Source: Mycolicibacterium aichiense (GTDB lineage Bacteria > Actinomycetota > Actinomycetes > Mycobacteriales > Mycobacteriaceae). Taken from it: 64,000 nt of DNA. The translations under genes were made by a program, and so were the position numbers. A model generated the notes under the pieces. It saw only the letters and a list, made by a program, of their open reading frames with translations. It ran no database searches and was not told the DNA's origin. Positions 51,350 through 60,922 of the stretch are shown here, piece by piece. Position 1 is the first letter of the stretch. Each line of letters begins with the position of its first letter. The stretch spans positions 1,612,001 to 1,676,000 of the forward strand of contig NZ_AP022561.1 of assembly GCF_010726245.1 (NCBI RefSeq), in the 5' to 3' direction.

Positions 51350-53746
51350 ATGAGCATGCCCAAATACGTCCGCTTCTTCGAGGAGTTCGGCATCGCCGAT
51401 GTGCCGTTGGTGGGCGGCAAGAACGCCTCGCTGGGCGAGATGTACCAAAAGCTGGCCGGGCAGGGCGTGCGCATCCCGAACGGTTTTGCCATCACCGCCG
51501 AGGCGTATCGCTACATGCTGGATGCCGCCGGCGCCTGGGGATCGCTGCATGCCGAACTCGATGAGCTCGACCCGGCCGACGTCACCGCGCTGGCCCGCAA
51601 GGCCAAACGTGCCCGGGAAATCGTCTACGGCGCCGGACTGCCCGATGATCTGGCCGCCGAGATCGTCGATGCCTACCGCAGGCTCCAAGACGAGTACGGC
51701 GAAGAGGTCAGCCTGGCCGTGCGGTCCTCGGCGACCGCCGAGGACCTGCCGACCGCGAGCTTCGCCGGCCAGCAGGACACCTATCTCAACGTCAAGGGCG
51801 CAGAGAGCCTCCTCGATGCGTGCCGCCGGTGTTTCGCGAGCCTGTTCACCGATCGCGCCATTCACTACCGCCTCGATCAGGGTTTCGACCAGTTCAAGGT
51901 CTCGCTGTCGATCGGCGTGATGAAGATGGTGCGCTCCGACCTTGCCTCGTCGGGGGTGATGTTCTCCCTGGACACCGAATCGGGCTTTCGCGACGTGGTG
52001 TTCGTGACTGGCGCATACGGTCTCGGCGAGAACGTGGTTCAGGGCGCGGTCGACCCCGACGAGTTCTACGTCCACAAGCCGACCTACCTGTCCGGGCATC
52101 GCGCGGTGTTGCGTCGCCTGCTCGGCGACAAGGCGGTGAAGATGATCTTCGTCGAGGGGCAGACGAAGTACACGACGCGCAACATTCCCACGCCCAAAGC
52201 CGACCGCGCCCACTTCTGCCTCTCCGATGACGACGTCCTGGAGCTGGCCGGCTACGCATGCACCATCGAGGAACACTACGGGCACCCCATGGACATGGAG
52301 TGGGCCAAGGACGGCCTGGACGGAAAGCTCTACATCGTGCAGGCCCGCCCGGAGACGGTCGCCTCCCAGCGCAGCATGACGGCGCTGGAGAGCTACGTGC
52401 TTGAGGGCCGGGGCGAGATCCTCGCCGAGGGCCGCTCCGTCGGGGAGAGGATCGCCTCCGGCACCGCCAGGCGGATCGAGAACATCACCCATCTGGCGCA
52501 GTTCCAGCCGGGCGAGGTCCTGATCGCCGACACCACCACTCCCGACTGGGAGCCGGTGATGAAGACCGCCGCCGCCATCGTCACCAACCGGGGCGGGCGC
52601 ACCTGCCACGCCTCGATCATCGCCCGGGAACTCGGCATCCCGGCCGTGGTGGGCGCAGGCGACGCGACCACGTCGGTCCCCGACGGCACCGTTGTGACGG
52701 TGTCGTGCGCCGAGGGTGACTCGGGACGGGTGTACCGCGGTGCGCTGGCCTTCCGTGTGGACAGCACCGAAGTGGGGGACATGCCGCGGCCACGCACCGA
52801 GATCATGATCAACCTGGGGAACCCCGACCTCGCCTTCAAGACGTCCTTCCTGCCCAACGACGGTGTGGGACTGGCTCGGATGGAATTCATCATCAGCGAA
52901 TACATCAGGGTCCACCCGATGGCCCTGCTGCACCCGGAGAAGGTCGACGACGCCGAGGCTCGTCGCACCATCGACCGGCTCACCCAGGGTTATCCTGACG
53001 GGGCCGCATTCTTTGCCGAGCGCCTCTCCGAAGGGATCGGCACCATTGCGGCCGCCTTCTGGCCGAAGCCTGTCGTGGTACGGATGTCGGACTTCAAGAC
53101 CAACGAGTACGCCAGCCTGGTCGGCGGCGCGGGCTTCGAACCCTCCGAAAGCAATCCGATGCTGGGTTTCCGCGGCGCCTCGCGTTACGCCCACCCCGCG
53201 TATGCCGAGGGCTTCGCGCTGGAATGCCGCGCGATGCGGCGGGTTCGTGAGGAGATGGGCCTGACCAACGTCGTGCTCATGCTGCCGTTCGTCCGCAGGG
53301 TCGCCGAGGCGGACCTGGTCCTGGCGACGATGGCCGAGCTCGGTCTGCGCCGCGGCGAGAACGGGCTCAAGGTGTACGCGATGTGCGAGATCCCCAACAA
53401 CGTGATCCTGATCGACGAGTTCGCCAAACGCTTCGACGGATTCTCCATCGGTTCCAACGATCTGACTCAGCTCACTCTCGGTGTCGACCGGGACAGCGAG
53501 ATCGTGGCGTTCGACTACGACGAGCGCGACGAAGGAGTCAAGGAGATGATCCGCCTGGCTGTGGAGGGCTGCCGCCGCAACGGGATCCACTCGGGTCTGT
53601 GTGGCCAGGCACCGTCGGACTATCCCGACATGGCCGAGTTCCTGGTCCGCCTCGGTATCGATTCGATCAGCCTCAATCCTGACACGGTGGTGAGGACCAC
53701 CGGCCAGTTGCTGCAGCTCGAGCAACAGCTTGCGCACTCGTCATGA
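51350..53746 (+). CDS. ppsA: phosphoenolpyruvate synthase
   Basis: This 798-residue enzyme makes phosphoenolpyruvate from pyruvate and ATP and feeds gluconeogenesis. It has an N-terminal ATP-grasp domain (VGGKNASLGEMYQKL at the start, LAVRSSATAEDLPTASFAGQ near residue 130), the swivelling phosphohistidine domain with His420 in GGRTCHASIIAREL, and the C-terminal PEP-binding barrel with IGSNDLTQLTLGVDRD and the conserved Cys751 in HSGLCGQAPSD. GGATAGGTC precedes the ATG at 51350. The otsB1-type gene starts 56 bases downstream on the same strand, and both may be induced together in slow growth. Confidence 0.95.
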   Translation: MSMPKYVRFFEEFGIADVPLVGGKNASLGEMYQKLAGQGVRIPNGFAITAEAYRYMLDAAGAWGSLHAELDELDPADVTALARKAKRAREIVYGAGLPDDLAAEIVDAYRRLQDEYGEEVSLAVRSSATAEDLPTASFAGQQDTYLNVKGAESLLDACRRCFASLFTDRAIHYRLDQGFDQFKVSLSIGVMKMVRSDLASSGVMFSLDTESGFRDVVFVTGAYGLGENVVQGAVDPDEFYVHKPTYLSGHRAVLRRLLGDKAVKMIFVEGQTKYTTRNIPTPKADRAHFCLSDDDVLELAGYACTIEEHYGHPMDMEWAKDGLDGKLYIVQARPETVASQRSMTALESYVLEGRGEILAEGRSVGERIASGTARRIENITHLAQFQPGEVLIADTTTPDWEPVMKTAAAIVTNRGGRTCHASIIARELGIPAVVGAGDATTSVPDGTVVTVSCAEGDSGRVYRGALAFRVDSTEVGDMPRPRTEIMINLGNPDLAFKTSFLPNDGVGLARMEFIISEYIRVHPMALLHPEKVDDAEARRTIDRLTQGYPDGAAFFAERLSEGIGTIAAAFWPKPVVVRMSDFKTNEYASLVGGAGFEPSESNPMLGFRGASRYAHPAYAEGFALECRAMRRVREEMGLTNVVLMLPFVRRVAEADLVLATMAELGLRRGENGLKVYAMCEIPNNVILIDEFAKRFDGFSIGSNDLTQLTLGVDRDSEIVAFDYDERDEGVKEMIRLAVEGCRRNGIHSGLCGQAPSDYPDMAEFLVRLGIDSISLNPDTVVRTTGQLLQLEQQLAHSS

Positions 53747-53801
53747 TCGACGCCGAATTCCTCTGCGTCCCATTGCCAATTCGTTGCCGAGGAGCTGTGC
53801 G

Positions 53802-56800
53802 GTGAAGTTGCCGGTCACTGTCGACCCCCGCTACCACGACGCGGTGATCTTCGACCTCGACGGTGCGCTGATCGATGACCCGCGACTGTTCGGGTCGATG
53901 GTCGAACTGGCGCGCAAGCTACGCCGCGGCGGCGTCGCAACGGCGGCCCACGGGTCCAACCCGCGCTTTCAGGATGTGTTGAAAGCCGCCGGGGTAGACG
54001 ATCTGTTCGATGTCTGCATCGACAGCCTGGAGGGCGCCACGCGCCGACTCGGGGTCAGTCCGCAACGGGCAGCTGTCGTCGAGGACACCGACGCCGGGGT
54101 CAGTGCGGCTCACGATGGCGGATTCGCTCTCGTCATCGGCCTCGACGGAACCGGGGACGCCGACACACTGGTGCGGCGTGGAGCCGATGTCGTGCTGGAC
54201 GACTTGGCCGACGTCGCGGTTCGGGCAGGGGACAAGCGCATCTCCGACCTCCCGGACGCGCTGGAAGCCTATGGTCAGCTCATCGGTGTCACCAGTGCCC
54301 GACAGTCGGTGTTGTTCCTCGACTACGACGGAACATTGGCCCCGATCGTGTCCGACCCCGCCGCGGCCGAGCTCGTCGACGGGGGAGCCGAGGCGCTGAA
54401 ACTCGTCTCCGCGGTATGCCCCGTGGCGGTCTTGAGCGGCCGGGATCTCGCCGATATCCGGGACCGGGTGGGCATACCTGGCATCTGGTATGCCGGCAGC
54501 CACGGGTTCGAGTTGATCGCGCCCGACGGCACATATCACCAGAACGACGCGGCTGCTGCGGCCGTGGCCGCCCTGCAGGACGCAGCCGATGAGCTACGCG
54601 GAACCCTGGCGCACATTCCGGGCGTACGAGTGGAGCACAAGCGCTTCGCCGTGGCGGTGCACTACCGCGAGGTCGCGCCCGAACACGTCGGCGAGATCGT
54701 CGCCGCTACGCACCGGTTCGGACAGCACGATGATCTACGGGTGACCAGCGGGCGCATGCTCGTCGAGCTGCGGCCGGACATCGACTGGGACAAAGGAACC
54801 ACGCTGGCCTGGATCCTCGACCGAATCGACGGGTCCGATTCGCTGCTGCCGATCTACATCGGCGACGATCTGACCGACGAAGATGCTTTCGACGCAGTGC
54901 AATTCGACGGCATCGGGATCGTCGTGCGGCACGACGAGGACGGCGACCGCAAGACCGCCGCGCATTTCACCCTGGCCGGTCCCGATCAGGTGCGAGCGTT
55001 CATCGAGCGGGGGTCTCGATGGCTGGCCTACAAGCTTCACGCGTCGGGCGAGGCCTGGGACTTCACCTTCGAGGGATATGACCCCCAGAGCGAAAAGCTC
55101 CGGGAGGCGTTGTGCACGGTAGGGAATGGCTATTTCGCCACCCGGGGCGCTGCGCCCGAGTCGAAAGCCGGCCAGGTGCACTACCCGGGCACCTATGCCG
55201 CCGGGGTGTACAACCGTCTCGTCGACGACATATCGGGCGAGACGATCGACAACGAGAGTCTGGTGAACCTGCCCAACTGGCTGGCATTGACCTTCCGGAT
55301 CGACGACGGCAGTTGGTTCGACATCGACGCGGTCACAGTGCTGTCCTACCGGCAGACCCTGGATCTTCGGGGCGCAGTGCTGACCCGCGAGGTCCGCTTC
55401 ACCGATGACGCAGGCCGCACGAGTTCACTGACCCAACAACGGTTTATCGCCATGCACATGCCGCACGTCGGTGCGCTCGCGACGACGATCGTCGCCGAGA
55501 ATTGGTCAGGGGTGATCGAGGTTCGCTCGACGCTCGACGGCAATGTCCGCAACTCCTTGGTCGAGCGTTACCGCGACTTGGCCGACACCCATCTCGAGAT
55601 GCTGGAGAAGCGCGAAATCTCAAGCAATTCGGTGCTTTTGGCGGTCCAGACGAACCAGTCGCGTATTCCCATCGCGATGGCGGCGCGTAGCACCGTCTGG
55701 CGCGACGGCGAGCCCGTGCCGGCTGCGTATCAGCCATTCGACGCGGACGCAGAAATCGGCCACGACATCTCCGTGCGGCTGTCTGTCGGTGAGGCGGTGA
55801 CGGTGGAGAAGGTGGTGACTCTCTACACAGGGCGCGACGTCGCGATATCCGAACCCAGCGTCGACGCCCAGCGCCGGCTGAGCCAGCTGGGCCGGTTCGC
55901 GGACCTCCTCGACGGGCACCTGACCGAGTGGGTGCATCTATGGGAGCGACTGTCCATCGAGTTCGATGACTTCTCCGACGAATTGCGCATCCTGCGACTG
56001 CATCTGCTGCATCTGCTCCAGACGGTGTCGCCCAACAGTGCCGATCTCGACGTCGGGGTGCCGGCGCGCGGATTGCACGGCGAGGCGTATCGCGGCCACA
56101 TCTTCTGGGACGAGCTGTTCATCTTCCCCGTGCTCAATCTGCGGCTGCCGATGATCACCCGTTCCCTGTTGCGATACCGCTACCGGCGACTGCCGGAGGC
56201 CCGGCACGCCGCGGCGGCCGCCGGCTATGCCGGCGCGATGTTTCCGTGGCAGTCCGGCAGCGACGGGCGCGAGGAAAGCCCACTGCTGCACCTGAATCCG
56301 CGCAGCGGCCGGTGGAACCCCGACTCGAGCGCCCGCGCGCACCACATCGGAATCGCCGTTGCCTACAACGCGTGGAAGTTCTACCAGGCCACCGGCGATC
56401 TCGCGTATCTGATCGACTACGGCGCGGAGATGCTGGCGGAGATCGCACGCTTCTTCGTCAGCAGAGCGAGCTACGACGAGGAGCGGGACCGCTACAGCAT
56501 CCGGGGCGTGATCGGGCCGGACGAATTCCACTCCGGCTATCCGAACGCGCCGTACGACGGCATCGACAACAACGCGTACACCAACGTGATGGCGGTGTGG
56601 GTGATCATGCGGGCCTTCGACGCTCTGAATCTGCTGCCCCTGCCGAACCGCCTCGACCTGCGGGAGACCCTCGGTCTGCACAGTGCCGAACTGGCGAAGT
56701 GGGAGCAGGTAAGCCGCCGGATGTTCGTCCCGTTCCACTCTGTCCCGAGCACCGGGTCCGAGCCCGGTGGGGATGTCATCAGTCAGTTCGAAGGCTACGG

Positions 56801-57464
56801 CGATCTCAAGGAGCTTGATTGGGACGCCTACCGCCAGAAGTACGGCAACATCCAGCGCCTCGACCGGATCTTGGAGGCCGAGAACGACGACGTCAATCGC
56901 TACCAGGCGTCCAAGCAGGCCGATGCGCTGATGCTGCTGTATCTCATGTCGTCGGACGAGTTGCGGGAGATACTCGACCGGCTCGGCTACCGCTTCACGC
57001 GCGAGCAGATACCGAAGACGGTCGACTACTACATCGCCCGCACATCGCACGGGTCGACGCTCAGTGGTGTGGTCCACGGCTGGGTGCTGGCCCGGGGGAA
57101 CCGTGATCGCGCCATGGAGTTCTTCCAACAGGTTCTGACGTCCGACGTTTCCGACATCCAGGGTGGCACGACGTCAGAGGGCATTCACCTCGCGGCGATG
57201 GCCGGCAGCGTCGACCTGATGCAGCGGTGCTTCACCGGGCTGGAGACTCGTTCCGGCCGCATCATCCTGTCGCCGCACTGGCCGGAATCACTGGGCGTGC
57301 TGGCAGTCCCGATTCATTATCGTGGCCTGCATCTGCACCTTCGGGTCAGCGGCAAGGGTGTGATCATCAGCGTGGATCCGCGCGACACCGGCCGAGTCGA
57401 CGTGGAATGCCACGGTCGCGTCGTGGCGCTCACGCCGGGAAAAATCGTCCGATTCCCCGGCTGA
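53802..57464 (+). CDS. otsB1: OtsB1-type fusion: HAD domain, trehalose-6-phosphate phosphatase, GH65 phosphorylase/hydrolase
   Basis: The 1220-residue protein has three parts. A HAD/beta-phosphoglucomutase-like domain covers about residues 10-150 (FDLDGALIDD with Asp18 and Asp20). A trehalose-6-phosphate phosphatase domain covers about 170-410 (FLDYDGTLAP with nucleophile Asp174, then LSGRDLADI and IGDDLTDEDAF). A GH65 domain covers about 430-1220, with acid Glu908 in GPDEFHSG and the KQADALMLLYL segment. M. tuberculosis OtsB1 (Rv2006) has the same order. The fused GH65 module of such proteins acts on trehalose or maltose-type disaccharides or their phosphates; activity here is inferred. The GTG at 53802 has GAGGAG seven bases upstream. 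Confidence 0.9.
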   Translation: MKLPVTVDPRYHDAVIFDLDGALIDDPRLFGSMVELARKLRRGGVATAAHGSNPRFQDVLKAAGVDDLFDVCIDSLEGATRRLGVSPQRAAVVEDTDAGVSAAHDGGFALVIGLDGTGDADTLVRRGADVVLDDLADVAVRAGDKRISDLPDALEAYGQLIGVTSARQSVLFLDYDGTLAPIVSDPAAAELVDGGAEALKLVSAVCPVAVLSGRDLADIRDRVGIPGIWYAGSHGFELIAPDGTYHQNDAAAAAVAALQDAADELRGTLAHIPGVRVEHKRFAVAVHYREVAPEHVGEIVAATHRFGQHDDLRVTSGRMLVELRPDIDWDKGTTLAWILDRIDGSDSLLPIYIGDDLTDEDAFDAVQFDGIGIVVRHDEDGDRKTAAHFTLAGPDQVRAFIERGSRWLAYKLHASGEAWDFTFEGYDPQSEKLREALCTVGNGYFATRGAAPESKAGQVHYPGTYAAGVYNRLVDDISGETIDNESLVNLPNWLALTFRIDDGSWFDIDAVTVLSYRQTLDLRGAVLTREVRFTDDAGRTSSLTQQRFIAMHMPHVGALATTIVAENWSGVIEVRSTLDGNVRNSLVERYRDLADTHLEMLEKREISSNSVLLAVQTNQSRIPIAMAARSTVWRDGEPVPAAYQPFDADAEIGHDISVRLSVGEAVTVEKVVTLYTGRDVAISEPSVDAQRRLSQLGRFADLLDGHLTEWVHLWERLSIEFDDFSDELRILRLHLLHLLQTVSPNSADLDVGVPARGLHGEAYRGHIFWDELFIFPVLNLRLPMITRSLLRYRYRRLPEARHAAAAAGYAGAMFPWQSGSDGREESPLLHLNPRSGRWNPDSSARAHHIGIAVAYNAWKFYQATGDLAYLIDYGAEMLAEIARFFVSRASYDEERDRYSIRGVIGPDEFHSGYPNAPYDGIDNNAYTNVMAVWVIMRAFDALNLLPLPNRLDLRETLGLHSAELAKWEQVSRRMFVPFHSVPSTGSEPGGDVISQFEGYGDLKELDWDAYRQKYGNIQRLDRILEAENDDVNRYQASKQADALMLLYLMSSDELREILDRLGYRFTREQIPKTVDYYIARTSHGSTLSGVVHGWVLARGNRDRAMEFFQQVLTSDVSDIQGGTTSEGIHLAAMAGSVDLMQRCFTGLETRSGRIILSPHWPESLGVLAVPIHYRGLHLHLRVSGKGVIISVDPRDTGRVDVECHGRVVALTPGKIVRFPG

Positions 57465-57508
57465 GCGCCGGCGGTGCGAAGGCGGCCGACCATACCCTTC
57501 AGGCACGT

Positions 57509-57530
57509 CCGCCATCGCCGCCGGTGGCGG
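57509..57530. terminator. weak hairpin after otsB1
   Basis: CCGCCA and TGGCGG pair around a ten-base loop between the otsB1 stop and the stop of the small minus-strand frame at 57533. It is short and has no T-run. Confidence 0.3.
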
Positions 57531-57532
57531 GG

Positions 57533-57670
57533 TTACTTGTGCGCGGGGCGCTTCAGCAGGAACTGAAGCCAGCGAACGTCGATCAACATGAGGTTCAACG
57601 TATGGGCCAAAATTAAGGTGGCAAGCGCGTAGCGGTAATACGTCGCTAAGAAAATTTGCCAGAGCGCCAT
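57533..57670 (-). CDS. possible 45-residue single-span membrane protein
   Basis: A minus-strand frame from ATG 57670 to TAA 57533 encodes 45 residues. It reads MALWQIFLATYYRYALATL, then a hydrophobic segment with NLMLIDVRWLQFLLKR and a basic RPAHK end. The composition is that of a small membrane peptide and not the arginine/proline mix of shadow frames. Codons such as TTA, ATT and TAT make this patch clearly richer in A+T than its neighbours. It lies 49 bases downstream of the flavin monooxygenase gene on the same strand. No strong ribosome site is visible, so this remains a candidate. Confidence 0.4.
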   Translation of the reverse strand: MALWQIFLATYYRYALATLILAHTLNLMLIDVRWLQFLLKRPAHK

Positions 57671-57719
57671 TATTTTCGGTCTGGCCTGCGGTTCGGCGTG
57701 GGAGCGTGAGAGGGCGCTG

Positions 57720-59249
57720 TTAGCGGAAACGCTGCTCGACCGTTACTTCCCGGAAATCTCGCGGTGTCCGTGTACGGGCCCGCTCGACGCTCGACCAGTA
57801 GCTGTGTTCCCGCTGAGTCAGTTCGTTGTCGGTGATCGCGCCGAAGGCCGCCGCCTCGCGAGCAAACCGGGCCGCGGCGTCCGGCAGCGCGTCGAGGCCG
57901 TCCAGGCGGAAGCAACTCGGCGCAAGCGGGCCGAACAGGAGCGCGCGCCGCAGGTCCGGCCACCTCTCCAGCCGCGGCTCCACACCCGCGGCGCGGGCAA
58001 AGGTGATGGCGGCCAGGTTCATTCGAGTCTTTCTCAACCCGAGCGAGCGGCACGCGGCGACCGCCTCGCGCTGGTGGGCATCCTCTGTCGCCGGGATGAC
58101 ACCGCCCCAGGTGTAGGCGATCCACCGGGCCTGCAGTTCCAGCGGGACGAAGTATCCGCCGGACTGATCCCACATACCCATGAAGGCCAGCCCCGGTAGG
58201 TCGGGGTGGAAGGTGTGCCGGTCGGTGTCGAACTTCCCGGCATCGACGTTGAGGGTGGCCCGAACATCGTCAGCCAGGAACGGCAGGCTCAGCATGAAAC
58301 CCGTTCCGAACACGATGCCGTCGAACTCTTCGGTGTGCCCGTCACCGAACTTCACCGCGGTGCCGTCGACCGAGTGCAGCCAGGGTCGTATCGTGATCGC
58401 CCCTTCGGCGACGGCGGGTAGGTAGTTCTGGTTGAGCGTCACGCCGGCAGCGAAGAGTGACTCGGCGGGACGCGGGGCCCCGTACTGCTCGGGACTGCCG
58501 GCGGATTCGACGACGATCTCCTTGAGCTGGCGGTCGATCTCGGCGGGCGGCAGAGCCTCGTCGGCCAGCGCCCCGTAGCGGGTGAACATCCGGTGATCCG
58601 ACGGCACGCCCGCCACGTACTTCGGCAGCACGTACCGCTGGCGTCGCTGAGTGACGACCACGTGGTGCGCGCCGCCCCCGGCGAGGTCGGCGGCGACCTC
58701 CAGGGCGCTGACCGCGCATCCCGCGACCAGCACGCGCTTGTCGCGATAGGCCGACGGACCGCGGTACTCATACGACGTGATCGCGCCGGCCGATCCGGCG
58801 AAGGTTTCCAGGCCGGGCACTGGCGGGACGAACGCGGTGTGAAACCGCCCGGTGGCGACGACGACTTTGTCGAAGCGTTCGTCGATGCCGTCGTGGCTGA
58901 CGACCCAATGTTGTCCGGCCCGGGCCAGGGCATCGACCCGTGCCCCGAATCTGATCCGGGAGTTCAGGTCGAACAGGCGGGCGTAGCGATGCAGGTAGTC
59001 GAGAATGTCGGCGCCGGAGGGAAATACGAGATCGCCGTCGAGCGGAAGATCGCTGAACGCGGTCAGGATCCGGCTGGTATTGGTGTGCATACCCGGCCAC
59101 ACACCGCTTCTGCCGGGCTGCGCGGTCCACTGTCCGCCGAGGGCGGAACCCTGCTCGAAGATCGACGGTTCGAAACCCTGCGACAGCAGCCATCGCGACA
59201 CCACCAGCCCGGCCGGGCCGGCACCGATCACCGCGACGGTCGCCGTCAT
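57720..59249 (-). CDS. flavin-containing monooxygenase-like FAD/NAD(P) oxidoreductase
   Basis: The 509-residue protein has an FAD-binding Rossmann motif VIGAGPAGLV at the N-terminus, GGQWTAQPGRSGVWPGMHTNTS typical of flavin-containing monooxygenases, the NADP-site region VLVAGCAVSALEVAADLAG (first Gly-x-Gly replaced by AGCAVS), and a closing FGTGFMLSLPFL motif. It probably oxygenates a soft nucleophile or ketone. It is divergent from the serine protease gene, 62 bases away. The product's target is unknown. Confidence 0.87.
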   Translation of the reverse strand: MTATVAVIGAGPAGLVVSRWLLSQGFEPSIFEQGSALGGQWTAQPGRSGVWPGMHTNTSRILTAFSDLPLDGDLVFPSGADILDYLHRYARLFDLNSRIRFGARVDALARAGQHWVVSHDGIDERFDKVVVATGRFHTAFVPPVPGLETFAGSAGAITSYEYRGPSAYRDKRVLVAGCAVSALEVAADLAGGGAHHVVVTQRRQRYVLPKYVAGVPSDHRMFTRYGALADEALPPAEIDRQLKEIVVESAGSPEQYGAPRPAESLFAAGVTLNQNYLPAVAEGAITIRPWLHSVDGTAVKFGDGHTEEFDGIVFGTGFMLSLPFLADDVRATLNVDAGKFDTDRHTFHPDLPGLAFMGMWDQSGGYFVPLELQARWIAYTWGGVIPATEDAHQREAVAACRSLGLRKTRMNLAAITFARAAGVEPRLERWPDLRRALLFGPLAPSCFRLDGLDALPDAAARFAREAAAFGAITDNELTQREHSYWSSVERARTRTPRDFREVTVEQRFR

Positions 59250-59311
59250 GCAGCGAAGTCTTCCACGGTCCTGCCGTACGATCGCCTCGATTCACTTCCA
59301 GGGAGGCCGAA

Positions 59312-59959
59312 ATGCGTGTTGGGTGGCGGATCGCGCGCTTGGCGAGTGTGGCTCTGAGCGTTGCGCTCGGGCTGGCGAGCCCCGCGGTGGCGGCCCCGCC
59401 GCCCACGCCGGGTATCGAGGTCGACGACGAAAGCGGCCGCTGCACAGCAGGTTTCGCCGCTCAGGACAATGTCGGCAACTACTACTTGCTGACCAGCGGA
59501 CACTGCGATGCGCACGACGGCTCGCCGTGGACGTACGGTGAGGACGACACTCGGCTGGGGACCATCAGTGCGAGCGAGGTGAACGGCGACAAGCGGGACG
59601 CGGCCATCATTCGCCTCGACCCCGACGTGGGCGCACCCAATGGCGACGTCGGCGGCCGGTATTCCGTGCGGGACGTGCTGGGCGCCAGCCAGATTCGCGC
59701 CGGGATGCCGTTCTGCAAGGTTGGCGCCGTCACCGGGGAGACCTGCGGTGAGGTCAAAGGCGTCGAGGGCGATGTCGTCGAAGCCAGTGTCTACAGTCTC
59801 GAGGGGGACAGCGGCAGCCCGGGCTTCGTCAAGAATCCGGACGGCACCGTCAGTGCGGTCGGCATCTTGATGTCCTCGCCCGACGGCGACGACTACACGA
59901 CCTACTTCACCCTCGTGCAGCCCTTGCTGGCCCAGTGGGGGTTGCGGATTCTGCCGTGA
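59312..59959 (+). CDS. secreted chymotrypsin-like (S1) serine protease
   Basis: The 215-residue exported protease has a signal peptide cleaved near PAVAAPP and a catalytic triad that can be read directly: His64 in TSGHCDAHDG, Asp96 in KRDAAIIRLD and Ser167 in EGDSGSPGF. Cysteines at GRCTAG, GHC, PFCK and GETCGE could form disulfides. The size fits small actinobacterial S1 enzymes such as streptogrisins, without the long prodomain. It is convergent with the CAP-domain gene, with only one base between the stop codons. Confidence 0.9.
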   Translation: MRVGWRIARLASVALSVALGLASPAVAAPPPTPGIEVDDESGRCTAGFAAQDNVGNYYLLTSGHCDAHDGSPWTYGEDDTRLGTISASEVNGDKRDAAIIRLDPDVGAPNGDVGGRYSVRDVLGASQIRAGMPFCKVGAVTGETCGEVKGVEGDVVEASVYSLEGDSGSPGFVKNPDGTVSAVGILMSSPDGDDYTTYFTLVQPLLAQWGLRILP

Positions 59960-59960
59960 A

Positions 59961-60446
59961 TCAGGCCGGCTGGCCGTACACCGCCACGAGAACCGAGCGG
60001 TCCAGGCTGTTGACCGACCAGACACCGATCGCGGTGTTGGCGCAGTTCGACATGATCGCGAAAGCAGCCGGGTCGTTGTACCACTGGTTGATGACGTCGA
60101 GGTTGTTGATCGCCAGCGCGGGGTTGATCGCCACCGTCTGGGTGACCGTTCCGGTGAAACCCGCTGCAGCAGCACGGCTTTGCGGTGTGGAGCCATCCGA
60201 TCCCAGGTCGCCGTCGAGTGTGCGGTTGTTGAGCACGTCGTTCGCGTGCCACTCGGCGGCCTGAGTCAGTGCCGGGTTCTTTGTGATATCGGTGGAGCAT
60301 CCGGCTTGGTGCTGAACGGTGTAGACGTTGGCCACGACGCCGTTGTTGAGGCGGGTGTTGTCGGCGTGCGCGGCCGGTGCGACGGCGGTGGCCAGCACGG
60401 TGGCGGCGCCGACCGCGGTGGCGGTGTGGATCATCCGATGGTGCAA
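59961..60446 (-). CDS. secreted CAP (SCP/PR-1)-like protein
   Basis: The 161-residue exported protein has a signal peptide ending near AHADN and a CAP-like core (NNGVVANVYTVQHQAGC, PALTQAAEWHANDVLNN, DVINQWYNDPAAFAIMSN, TAIGVWSVNSLDRSVLVAVYG). The two histidines of classical CAP proteins are only partly kept. The start is taken at the TTG at 60446 because AAGGA stands seven bases before it; an ATG four codons later at 60434 lacks any ribosome site. Function is unknown. Confidence 0.82.
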   Translation of the reverse strand: MHHRMIHTATAVGAATVLATAVAPAAHADNTRLNNGVVANVYTVQHQAGCSTDITKNPALTQAAEWHANDVLNNRTLDGDLGSDGSTPQSRAAAAGFTGTVTQTVAINPALAINNLDVINQWYNDPAAFAIMSNCANTAIGVWSVNSLDRSVLVAVYGQPA

Positions 60447-60459
60447 GGCTCGTTCCTTC

Positions 60460-60828
60460 CTAGGTGGACGGCACGTAGCCGGCAGCGGATTGGCGCAGCT
60501 GCCAGATGGCGGCGGGGCAGAGTTCCTGCGCGGACTGGCTGATCAGATAGGACGCCTGGAACTCGTCGGTCGTGGAGAAGTCGGTCTTGATGGTGTTGAC
60601 CAGCCGGCCGTAGCTGACCCCGGAATTGATTTGATCGCACACCCCGTAGCCGTAGGACAGCGCGGCGTCGGCGTTGGGGAAGTTGTACCCGGGCCGCACG
60701 GTGACGTTGACGAGGTAACCGATGTTGTCGGCGTGGGCGGGGTGCGCGCCGGTCAGAACGCCGACGGCGCCCAACGCGGCCAGGCTGCCCGCGATCAGCA
60801 GGCGGGGTACGGCGATATGCATGGGCAT
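60460..60828 (-). CDS. DUF732 family exported protein
   Basis: The 122-residue protein has a signal peptide (LLIAGSLAALGAVGVLTGAHPAHAD) and a DUF732 domain with the family pattern of a helical protein with two cysteines (YGYGVCDQINSG and AQELCPAAIWQL). DUF732 proteins are mycobacterial exported proteins of about 100 residues with unknown role. It lies 13 bases upstream of the CAP gene on the same strand, so the two are probably cotranscribed. ATG at 60828 follows GGGA; one at 60822 is also possible. Confidence 0.85.
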   Translation of the reverse strand: MPMHIAVPRLLIAGSLAALGAVGVLTGAHPAHADNIGYLVNVTVRPGYNFPNADAALSYGYGVCDQINSGVSYGRLVNTIKTDFSTTDEFQASYLISQSAQELCPAAIWQLRQSAAGYVPST

Positions 60829-60922
60829 AGTGTGTCCCAAAGTTGATCGCCGCAGGTCGGGAACTGCTCACGATCCGGGCAATCCACGCCGGTGAATCAC
60901 CTAGGTGATCTAGGATTCGGCC

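Noticed and set aside
53730..53801. A start for the OtsB1-type protein at 53730
   Set aside because: This would overlap the ppsA end and add an arginine-rich leader. The GTG at 53802 has GAGGAG seven bases upstream and gives the expected domain start.
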